Of a stretch of DNA of 64,000 bases, positions 13,201 to 24,247 are shown piece by piece. The stretch comes from Dipylidium caninum (lineage: Eukaryota; Platyhelminthes; Cestoda; Cyclophyllidea; Dipylidiidae): positions 1,674,001-1,738,000 of the forward strand of contig QEYB01000766.1 of NCBI GenBank assembly GCA_017562135.1, in the 5' to 3' direction. How positions within the stretch are numbered: position 1 is the stretch's first letter; each line of letters starts with the position of its first letter. The notes under the pieces were generated by a model that was given only the letters and a program-made list of their open reading frames with translations, did not search any database and had not been told where the DNA came from. The position numbers were made by a program, and so were the translations under genes.

Positions 13201-16200
13201 GAACAACTGAAAAGTAGATAACAATTATACCATTCGGAAGGAGAAAATAAAAGCAAGAAAATAAACAAATGTTTTTGAATTTCTCCTCTCTGTTATTAAA
13301 TGAAATGGCAGAGAGATAAAATAACACATTATGGAAAAGTGAAAACATACTACTGGTGAAATACCATCCACCGTTAAAGGTGCCGCAGAGGAAATTGGTG
13401 GTGGCGATGGTGGTGGTGGTGGAGGCAGCGGGGAAGGAAGTGCGCCCTGTTGTACCGTGGGGACGGGGACAGACTTGCGTCTGCGTAACGCCCCTAAGGT
13501 CATGCGATGTCGACGGACCCGACGCGCCTGGTTCTGGCTAAAGGTGCGCAGTGCGTGCAGCGAGGTGGTAGGCAAAGTAGTGGCTGCTTTGCAAACAGGA
13601 AGGTTGGTTGTGGTGGCTGTGGACGAATGAAGCGGCGGGATTGGCACCTTGGGCATCGGCAACGGCAAGATCGGGCGTGGAGTCGACGGCGGCTTGGGGG
13701 GGAGGGTGAGCCCAGCGTCACCGAGGCCACAAGGTAGGGGGGCTGTCGGTCGTTGAACATTCAACTGGCGTGCGACCACCATTTTAGCCTTCTGCTTTAG
13801 CTGGAGACAAATTTGAGGAGAACATTTGAATTTACACTGAAGGTGAAGAGTTTGTCGAAGATAGGAAAAAAGGAAACTTCGGCATGGATGATTAATGAGT
13901 GGAAAAAACGCTCTTACCCATGCAATGGTTTTTGTGTTACTTTGGGATAATTACGATAAGAATCTTGTGGAAAAAAATTGCTCTTTTTCAATAAATGCTG
14001 CACAAATTAATGCAAAGTGGAGGCATACCACCACCACGGGGCAGACTAGGGACAAGGCTAGGGGACAAAGTAGAACAAACGAGAAAGCTTTCAGAGAACA
14101 TATCAATTTTAGCTAGCCAGGAAAAGCAGAGGACTCTGACAGACAACCTTAAGATAGCCCAAATTACCCAAGAACGGTAGATCTGTTTTTATACCAAGAC
14201 TACAGAAGCAGGAAAAAGAAAAAAGAAAATTCGCAACAACGAGTAGAAAAGGCGATCTGTTTTGTACTCATATCCCTCGAGAGAAAATTGATGTTCCGGC
14301 ACATGGTACTTTAAATTTAGTGCACACGAATCATCGTGAGCAAAAAGGGCTCAGTTTTAATGCTGTGAAATAGATTTAGTGGCAAAAAGGAAGCCTCCCC
14401 TATTAACACCTACTAAAAAAGCGTTGGTGAGCAAGATAACCAACATACGGGCAACTCTCGTGTGAGTAGTCTTTCCGCCACCACATGGCGTATAACGGTG
14501 TACGACGAAGAACACGAATAAGAGAGAATTAATGACGTGACATATATCTGTTGGAAAGATCGGACACCTACCCCCTCGCCGACCACAAAAATCTCGTGCC
14601 CTCCAGTAACACGAGACGACGGCGCTGTAAACTCCGGAGCGGGGTTCGCCACGCCAGTGTGGGGAACCATTCCCGTTGACGGACTCGCCATTGGTTGCGA
14701 TGCCGTCACACCCAAATGGCCCATCGGCGTCGTAATTTCAGCCGATATTTTCGTCTGTGACGCGGAGGACTTAGAGACGGTGGTGGCCCCCTCTTCTTAC
14801 TCGGTTGGGGATTGGTGGAGTCGGTAACTGCAGTTACAGCGGCGCTGGCAGTGGCGGGGCGAACCGGCTGCTGTAACAAACAAGAGACACCAAGAAAGCT
14901 ATTTACAGTGATAAAACAAAAAATATGAGCCAAGTCGTTCACATAAGCACCGCTTAAGCTGCATTTTGGATGACCAATGATATAAAGTGATCTTTTCTTT
15001 TTCCTGGAATCGCGCAGAGATGAAGAGATTGTGGAGTAACTATTGTCATTCCCAAGATCAGGTTAGTACAGAGGTAGATTGACGGCAGATTCGTTGGTTT
15101 GCGAGCTGGTCAGATGCTCAACGACTTACTTTGCAAAACTTAAATATCTAGAATGTGTTAAAAGAAAAATAAACGGCTGTAAAGCGCCTTTCCGTTCACG
15201 ACTGATAATTTGAGTTTAAATTTACTTCCACGCGGTGTTTAACATATTTTCACCGCGACAATCATCACCAACTCGAAAAAATTTCACCATACCATTTAGA
15301 TTTTTTTGTATAAACGTGCATATTGCGTTGGCAGGCAAAGGTAGAGGGAAGAGAAGCAAAAACACAGGCCATTACAGAATAACAAGTACAAATACACTTA
15401 ATAAAATTGAACTGTTGGGCTGAGACTTACGTTCCAGCTCTTGAGATTGAGATATTCGCTGGCACTGAGGTGTAGAAGACGACGAAGGCCGTTAGTGATG
15501 CCCTCACCATTAGCGACAGCCCCTTTGGACAAGGGCAGTGTGTAGGAAGAAGCGGGAGTTCTCCCCTGCCCCGCTTGTACAAATTCATACTCGAAGCGAA
15601 TACGAGCGGGGCAGCCGAGAGCGAGGTAGATGACCACCAACTTGATTCCTCGTGCCTCCTTCAAGAAAAACCAACAACAACACCAGTGCAAAAGTTGTAA
15701 TGACTTTGGGTGGTCAGAGGGTGTGCGAATTACTCAAACTACGGACTGCATAAAAGACGCCGAAGAAAGGGGTACACAATTTGTTCACTCCGCATATCTT
15801 CAGAGGTCGAGGTCATGGGAGGGGGGAAAGGTTGACAAAAATACAAAGTTTAAGAACATTCTACGTAATTCGGTGTAAATTTCTTTTAGGTGATAATGAA
15901 TGCGGTTCACCAGTCTGTTAGGTGAAGGCTGTGAGGAAGAAACTGTATCACGCACAGACGTCACTGACCGCGTGGATAAAGTGAAGAAAGCATTTTGAGC
16001 CCAGTGTGATCGGTATACACAAAGCCATCAAGAAAACAATAGCGGCAAGAGATCAAAGCAGCGCTTTTTACAAGTGTTTACGGCCTCTCCTATAAGTGGC
16101 CGCATTTATCAATAATTAATGAAAAGGGGGAGGGGGTGGATAGCTGACATTCTGGCGGAAAATGATTTTGATATAGCGATAGTCCAAGTCTGACTTTTGC

Positions 16201-19200
16201 CAATTAGTTTTTCATTGAGAATCGCCCGCCTAGCAATTGTTACATGCCATTCTATCGTCTACCCAATTCACTACTTCTCCGCAAGGACTGCGATATCGTA
16301 AGTCTCTTCTTTAGGACCTCCGGGTCCCCAATGCCTTAAATGCTCTTAAAGACTATCAACATCCAAGTGGAAATAAATGGAATGCGGATATTAATAGGAG
16401 ACGACAGAAAGTGACCAGGCCACTTAAAATGGCCTGGAAGGGTGTAACTTCCCTCGTCCCCGAAGCGGTGACGATGGGCAAGACTCAGCAACTAATTTGG
16501 GTGTTTACTTTGTCTTGGAAACTACCTCCACTCCACTTCCCTCCTTTTCCAACAGAAAGAAAAGAAAGTGCTTCCTACGGGTCCTGCCGTCCCCCATTAA
16601 AAGTAAAGGAGATTTTAAAGCTCTTCCTGTTAATGCACAACTAATGCCACTGGCCTGACCTCTGGGAAAGCCCCAAATATCCACCTACCGCCAGCGAACC
16701 TTTGCGTTGAAAAGAATGACATTTCTAAAATAAACACCTTTTAGCAGTTTTTTGATACATTCCAAAACGTTCTGTGAATCTTCCGCGTTTAAGTAAGACT
16801 CAAGTGAAAAATCCAAAAAAAGGAAAACTACCCAGACTTACGTCTTTCTAACCTCTGCGATCCGGGAGGAATGTAACTGGAATCTACCGGTTTCGTATGC
16901 TTCTATCACTGATTAGTCCTGAATTATCAAAACAGTATCCAAACGCAAGGTTTATGTGGCAGAATGATCCCGTTTCGTTTGCACTCAGACCTGACGTCAA
17001 AGGACGACGAGTCGCGGCATTTTCAGGCTGCCACTGAGATCAGCACAAAACCAAGCTTATTCGATGAATTAATGGCTCTAGTTACACACACTGGCAATAG
17101 AAATGCAGTAAGAAGCAAAAATCAAAAAGGAACTGTTTATGCCAACGCGGTAGAAAGGTCCCGGCGAAACACACAAATGCTTATCATTATAGTGTTATAA
17201 AACCACTCTTAAAAGTAAATGCGAAAACCTTCCGTTGGGTGAATCACAAGGTAGGGAAGAAGAAGAAGAGCTAATTACTGAAATTCTGGATTTAAATGAA
17301 TGATTTATATACATTCGGCCCGGGCTCAAGGCAGAATACCAGAGAAGTCGTTTTTATGAGTAAACAAGCAGAGGATGAATACATGGGAACACTTGCCTAT
17401 TTATCCTATTTAGGGCATTCTGCAGTCATTCTCTCACAATTCAAATCATCCACATCTGGCCCAATACGCACTCCAACATGCGCATGTATAAATGATTTCT
17501 GGGATTAAAAGGGAATCCACTCCCGCGGCTATCACCCTAATCAATGACACAATTTGCCCTCCTTGAAGCGCCTTCGCCTCCTCTCGCCTGCCTCCGACCC
17601 CACAAACTCAAATCACTAGCCGAGACACGGATACCTCCCGCAAATCAAGGCGGTACAAACGATGAATACCAGTACAGTGTCATTAAACAGCAACTGGTAC
17701 TGTCCATCAGGCGCACCTAGTGCAAAGTATGAGACAATTTCGGCTTACGTGGTACGCTTTCGGTTGCGAAAAGCCGAACATAACATAACATGCTTTGAAA
17801 AGGACATCCCGCTAGTGCGAAAATTATCGCAAATTGTCAAATTGCACTTGCGTATAAAAAGGATGCCGTAAAACTTCCTGTGCATGAAAAAAACAGGGCT
17901 TTGGCCTTCCCATACACGAATAAACTACCCAGGTGATATTAGTTAGGTCTTTGACAGTCCTCATAGCCACATCATTGAAGATTATTTCAATCACGGAAAG
18001 TGGGCGTGCGCAGTTGCAATGGAAAACATAGGCGGCGAAATAATAAAATTTAACTTCTAACTCCTCTACTCGACATTAAAATAGCACCTCTTAAAAAAGA
18101 CAAAACGAAATAGATTTCTTTCCATTGCCTACTACACTTACATCACCCTGTGCTTCCCTTCGATCCGGTAAATGGGCACAACCATAAATTTACTGATCTT
18201 AAAGTGAGGAAAGGTATTGTCACCGGAATGGTAGGTAATAACAAGAAAAGCGGCTCACTTCGAAGGTGACACCGTTGGCTAACCGCTTTCCAACCTCACG
18301 TAGGTCTAGATGAACAGCGGTGGAGCTGGGTGAGGAACCTGTCCGAGACGATCCCGCCTGCCGCTGGTCTTCCTGCGCCGAGGACCTCGCAGTGGTGGCG
18401 TCGACGTTATCGGTGACAGCCCCCGAGTCTCCTAGGAAAGCAAATTCGCATTTCTAAATAGAAGTCCAAGTAATACTATCACGACGGCGAATCAGGAGAG
18501 GCGTCGCCCATTGCGGAAATTCATCTAACATCGCAATAACCAAACCCAATATTTGGACATCAATAAATGACGACGTAGGACTGCCACAGTATTTCATTGT
18601 TTAAGCGTTCTCCAACGACACAAACCCTAATCTACTTGGTCATGTCGCCAACCCAACGCCATCCTTCGGTTTAAAGTCGTCGAGTATAAAATAACACCGA
18701 GTATTTCACTAAAGTAGACGTCGACGGGGACACCCATCAAAAAATGTGGTCACAGCCGAAAGGACATGTCGTTTGTCAAATTTCTCTCAAATTCGTACGT
18801 ATATTTCACCGCATCAACCGTAGTTCAGGCAACGAGTTAATGAAAACGAGACCACACGCAGCAGTGGAAAGACAAGTCAAAAGTTAGTGTCGTCGCTTTA
18901 ATTTGAAATTAGCGGGGAAATTTGTAAGTAGCGTGCCAAGATGCACCAAACCCCACCACCAACACAGCAGATGGTGAATGGAGAAGGTGAAGCTCAGATT
19001 TGTCTACCACTTGCGCTGTAGCAGCGTCGATATTGTTGATAAGGCTGACAGACAAAAATTACCAGGGCAAGAGAAAGAGATAACGGATTGACAAGGATTG
19101 TTCAGCTTCGTGTCAAAGAAAGTTTTAAGTGACAACTTAGAAAAAATGGTGAAATTCACCCATCAGTCTGCTCGGAGTATCGAAGAAGTAATGCAACAAC

Positions 19201-22200
19201 TTACGTAGGACATTTTAATCCGCTGACAAAGGAGAACTTTTCACCGTGCACTTTCAGTTAATAGAGACCCTTATTCTGAGGCAATTTTTTCCAGTTCGAA
19301 TTAGTTCAGATATGTCTATGGTGTATCGACTTTCGCGAAATCATTCTCAGTAATGCACTGCCACTTAAGGAACATACCTAAATTTTTAGTTTTCAGCCAC
19401 TTAAAACCGGCAACATGTAATAACCAAATCACTAGCCTTCGCCGTTTCAAGAAGTCTCACCCATTCCCCCCGAAGTCCACAGTTCTCCATTAAAAAAAGA
19501 GGCCTTGGTTCCTCCCAACAAGAGGAGAGGGACCCACTAAAATGCAGGTAGACATTCACCTGAGAAGCTTGCGACTAAATTATTGCATTCATTCAAGCGC
19601 TATTGGTTACAAAACGAATAGTCATTCCCTCACGGCCCACTGCCAACTTGGCTGTGACGCTAGATACCAGTCTCACGTAACCTGTGCATCAAGCCTAGTA
19701 CTTTGTTAAAACAACGACATAGTCTTAAACCTTTAGTTAACAAACAATCCAGATGTAACTTAACTAATTCGGGTAGGACTCACCCTCGCCAACGATATCA
19801 ACAGGGTTTGTAGGCTTGGGGGCGTCCTGGGCGACGTGACGTCGTTTGAGGTAAGCGTTCAACGCAATGTCCGTAGAACGCGTTCTGGAAATTTCCTGCA
19901 AACTAATGGCTCCGTCTAAGCACTGATCGCTTTGGAACCGTAGAAGCAGTTTCTCTGAGACTCTTCGGCTCTCCCCCAATTTAGATTCCACAGAGGGGCA
20001 CAAAAGGGATTGCTAGAACCGGTCAAAGAGACAAAGAGCGACGTTGAAACTTAATTTCCCATGAGACCAGATACATAGGAATGGGTAAAATGATGTAAAA
20101 ATAAAATGTTAGTAAAATTTGATGAGAGAATACTTCGATTTAATGTGAGGAACTGAAAATATCTCCCAGATTTACTATTATGAAAAGGGATAAAAAATGA
20201 ATAGACGCATGAATCGCCCCATTTGCTGATTGTACGATATTCCGAAGAATCTATTGTGGTGTAAAACATTTGAAGTTCCACAAAGTGAAACGCGTTTTCA
20301 AGCAGAAATTAAGCCAAAAACGAATTACGTCTATTCGTCGATCCCTGACTATAGTACCATGAAATGCAAATAACAAAACTTACTGTTGACTCAAGAATCT
20401 GCATAGTTTTGGTTAACTTAAGGAAAACAGTTACGGGGAGGAAGTTTCAAATTGGAGAGAAAAATAGCCATAACTTTCGAAACACCGAAGGGAATTGGTA
20501 AATGGAAAACGAAAAAATAAATGTAAAATTGCGATAAAATCACTCGTCACCTAAGCAAAATCTAATGGAATTGACAAATGTACTAATATGGCTTCAGGCA
20601 GAAAAGAAAATGTTTTCAGGAAGTCTGTCTCAAAGGAATTCGAATGACTCTGTAATAATTACTTGTTGAAATATCACCTTTACCAATGATTTACACCACA
20701 TTAAACGTTCATTACAATAGACCTGACTTCTAAATCGTCTAAAAAAGTGCCAACATACAGTAACCCCTTGGGACCTTACAATGAGGTCGGTAGGAAGTAT
20801 CCACTTCGCTTCAGCCAAACTAATAACGTCAGAAAGCTGACGGTTAACATCAGTTTTGAGTCGCAAGCGTGGGTTTTGTTCGGCTTCAAGCACTCTCCAG
20901 GCGACCATTTGAGTGGCTGGAACGAGCTCCACCCATACATCATCAGGCAACGTAAACTCTTGCGTTGGAGCTAAACAATAAACAGTAGTAATAGGTGGCC
21001 TCATTCGATACAAATGTTTTATGAGACATCTGGTATATCTTAAACTACTAACTAAAAATAAGTGAGTCATTTTAATCGAAATGATGCAAAGCCCCAACAA
21101 ATAAATACTACTTATTTCCGCATAATTAGGAATGTGCTTACCGGAAATATGATTAAGCTGTTTCAGAATGGGACATACTGGAGTCCGCAGCAGAAAACGG
21201 CGCCCATTGTGCTTAACACATGTTGAGCTATAGCGAAATCGAAGAATATATGCTCCATGAATCAATGCATATTTTAATTCATTGCTGACATCCTTACCCG
21301 TAGTGGACGAGTTCATTTAATTTCTCGCCTAACCGGTTGTCCAGAGCTAAAACATATTAAACTGGTTCAGGGATAGTGAAAAATCGGCACAAGTATATTC
21401 TAGTTAAAACCCATATAGTTAACCTCACGCTTTCCAGGGAAGAAGTGCCTCAAAATTCTTTTATAAAGACTTTGTCAGGTCTTTGGAGGGAAATTAAGCG
21501 CCACTCCATTAAGATTACCTTGACCCTACATTCCAAACTAGGGCTGATAACCTACTCTTAAACTAAATATTACATGTTAGAAAGGCGGGATCAAGTGTGA
21601 AGATCAGGACCTCAAATATCTAATACCAATAACAAATCACATTAAATTATACAAAATAGGCACTAAAAGACGGTACGATATAAGAGCGTAAGGAAGGTTC
21701 TAATAAAACTGGAGCACAAGCCATACTCAATAAGCTTTTAAATATTATACAGTAACAAGAAAAATCAACAATTTCTGGACAGTATATCGAGTGTGAAAAA
21801 TTACTTTTTTTGATACGGAATCGCATAACCGACCAATTGATGATAGCATACACTTCTCGCACGTGCTGGGGCACTTCATCCGGATACTTGATATAGCGCC
21901 GAAGTTTGTGCCAAGTCTGTTGATAGAAAAGTCGAACCTGTTCCTTGGTTCGCCCCTCTACCAATGGAGATTGAAACCCAAACTGATTCGTAAGATTGTT
22001 GGGTAGCAATCCTGCAGCCGCAGCTACTGGTGCCACGACTGTGGGTGCATCCGATTGAGGATTTACCCCAGAAGCTTCGGCAGAGACCGAGGATTGATTG
22101 ACAGTGGCACTTGTAGCAGAGGCGTAGGTGCGATGTCCACGAGAACGTATGAAGCGAGCCAATTCATTGAAGTTCCGCCCATACTAAAGAACTTGATTTG

Positions 22201-22525
22201 GCATAATAGCTGTCTTACGAGGCGAACACCTTGGAAAAACAGCCTTCGATCATCTGCTGTCCAAACATCTTTTAGGGGGATTTTTTGACTGCCTAAAGGT
22301 TAATCTCAATAATTCGAAATGAGAATTACCTTGTCTTGCCTTCGGCAGAGGTTCATCAACCTTCTCTACGGTTGAAATGGAGACAGGCGGTTGGGAGTTA
22401 CTACCATCATCAGGTTGAGATTCATTCTGGGTACGAGAAGAAGGAGAACCAATGCGAGCGGTTCTTCGGGCTTTCACACCTGCGGCAATATTTGGCAGTT
22501 CACACGGAGCACTGCGAGTTTTCAT
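10231..22525 (-). CDS. CRAMP1: Cramped/CRAMP1-like SANT-domain chromatin protein, 13 coding exons
   Basis: Exons (minus strand, 5' to 3'): 22525-22330, 22292-22219, 22183-21817, 21328-21298, 21227-21142, 20970-20780, 20012-19784, 18431-18259, 15658-15431, 14870-14572, 13800-13351, 10992-10602, 10424-10231. Junctions follow GT-AG and phases agree; the sum is 2909 nt, or 2910 if one base is restored in exon 10, giving about 969 residues. Residues about 74-115 form a SANT/Myb-like domain (DVWTADDRRLFFQG, then YGRNFNELARFI). Next come GRTKEQVRLFYQQTWHK, LNELVHYG and NGRRFLLRTPVCPILKQL, all hallmarks of the Cramped family, then a region with AEQNPRLRLKTDVNRQL. The C-terminal half is Ser/Pro/Thr-rich with a polyproline stretch in exon 11. 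Cramped is a nuclear protein; published work on Cramped family members in other animals links it to Polycomb-type silencing and histone gene expression. The ATG at 22525 is the first after an in-frame stop. Family assignment is firm; the C-terminal exon joins are less certain. Confidence 0.88.
10993..13350 (-). other. CRAMP1 intron between coding exons 11 and 12
   Basis: Starts GTATGT and ends TTTTTGCCTAG. It holds several short open frames, including 12094-12360 on the minus strand, that show no family similarity. The last 180 bases form a 59-codon frame in phase with the following exon (see findings). Confidence 0.6.
15659..18258 (-). other. CRAMP1 intron between coding exons 8 and 9
   Basis: AT-rich, 2600 nt, begins GTGAGC after the exon ending VTFE and ends TTCTTGAAG before EARGIKLVV. 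I see no coding or structural feature in it. The remaining larger introns of this gene (13801-14571, 14871-15430, 18432-19783, 20013-20779, 21329-21816) likewise show nothing recognisable. Confidence 0.6.
21298..21328 (-). other. 31-nt microexon of CRAMP1
   Basis: Encodes only EKLNELVHYG. It is flanked by TTAG on the left in transcript sense and GTAAGG on the right, with introns of 488 nt and 70 nt. The peptide fits the Cramped motif that directly precedes the NGRRFLLRTP segment, and both phases match, so the exon is well supported despite its size. Confidence 0.85.
22184..22218 (-). other. 35-nt intron inside the CRAMP1 SANT domain
   Basis: Starts GTAAGA and ends TTCTTTAG. Removal joins FFQGVRL to YGRNFNEL in phase 0 and restores a continuous SANT helix pattern; reading through it changes frame. 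Confidence 0.88.
22293..22329 (-). other. 37-nt intron in CRAMP1 (between coding exons 1 and 2)
   Basis: Starts GTAATT and ends TTTAG. Removing it joins CAA-G to GC-AGT in phase 1 and leads directly into the SANT domain. Confidence 0.85.
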
Positions 22526-24247
22526 TTGGTTCCTTGGAGGGAGGCAAGGAAACTATAGGAGCCGGCGTATAAAACGGAGGCGCGGGAGGAAAACAATATG
22601 AGATTAAGGAGCGATAAAAATATTAAAACCGAAGCCCATGTGGAGAGGTAACTTTAAAGTTTGGGGAAACCTCGCACTATTACCTCATGCGTGGTACTCC
22701 CACAAACTAACAACAAATCTGGAAGTAAACACGGCGATGAATTACAAACGCAGTCACAGACAGTTGCCGAGAATTAAAAAGACAAACAAAATAATATCAT
22801 GGAGGGTTCACAGGTGAGAGTAAGAGGTTAGGCGCACCCGAACCGAAGTCAAAGCAGGGAATCCTAAAAACTGCGATGAATTTCAATGAATTAAAACGCA
22901 TAGAAAAATTGTTCACTCGCATCCGGTGAAGTGAAAGTGAGACACCCAAGCTAAAATTATTTTGTGTCGAATAAATTTACGATTAAACACCAAGTAAAAT
23001 AGAGCGCATTTTTAACTTATTGCACTTAAAGAACTTTAATGCTATTGCAACAATTAGAATACTTTACTATCGCTTGAGGCGGAACGCCTATTAACCGCGT
23101 ATCTGCTACGATAGGCTGGCCTTTAGAATAAACTGCGCCATCATGCGCTTATTTTCGGCGTAGACCATTGAAATTTTACTGTAAATTTCTGTTTAATATT
23201 TAAGTACTTAAAAATATCTTAATCGATTATAAATTTGAAGCTTTATTTTTGTTGTTTTAAGGAGTCGGCATTATTGTTCAATTGACCTTAAAGATCTGCC
23301 TGCGAAATCAACCAATCAAATTATTGGACTACCAACCATCTCCGCGTACCCGCTTTGTTGAAATATTTGCCTAAGATTTCGTGGCAAACGTTAGTGTTCT
23401 AGGATTATATTGTGTTAAGCGTTACCATAAAATATTTCAAGTTTTTGCACATTGCTTTTGAAGGTTTATATTTCCACTTAGAACTGCGTTGCCAATCTAG
23501 CTGGCGGGTTTTGCTGTTTATGACCAAATTTGATTTATCTTTACTTTGTTACACCGTATCGTCCATAGTCTAGACTTTAGCTGCTTATTCTGCTCATAAC
23601 ACAAGATATATTTCTGATGGTTCAGTTATTCAAGCAGATCTTTACAATACGTTTGCTCTTTAAATACTACCGCTATATTACAGATGTCTATGCGCATATG
23701 ATTGACGTCATTGTGCCTCTGAATGACATGATAACGCATGTCACTTAATTTGTTACCGTAAAATTTGATAAAAAAATGCATCATTTGGCATATTAGGGAT
23801 AATTTTTTCAATAAGTAGCTCTCTGCTTATCCTTCGTATTTAGTGAAGTATTTTCCCTATTTACCCAGCTTTACTTTTCACTATTCAACTTTGAGTTAGT
23901 GTTGTTCAGTTCACAGTTGTGTATTTTTTTAAACTTTATGCAGTAAGCACGTAGCCCGCGGCGTATATTACGATACTCCTTTGTTTTCATGTCCCTTTCT
24001 AAGTGAAGTTTATAATTTATCCTTACTTATTTCCTCCTCTTTAATGTTGCTATTTAATCTAAACCAGGTGTGTCAGATGAACTTTTACCAAATCCATAAA
24101 CATTAATTGTAATTATTGAGGTTTCTGGCCAAAGTGTGGCAATATTTTGGTGAGAATAATGTTTTTTAAATTTAGTTTCGATTGCTCCACAATTTGCGAT
24201 CGAATGACGTCTGTGCTTGATATACACCCGCAAGTACAAGATAAGTA
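22526..24247. other. Divergent intergenic region between CRAMP1 and HVCN1
   Basis: About 1.7 kb of AT-rich DNA separating the first coding exons of two genes read outward from it, so it should carry both promoters. No TATA box or other element is convincing by eye. Confidence 0.5.

Noticed and set aside
22250..22525. Reading CRAMP1 exon 1 straight through to a stop at 22250
   Set aside because: This ignores the GTAATT donor; splicing out 37 nt gives the SANT domain, whereas read-through gives an unrelated tail.
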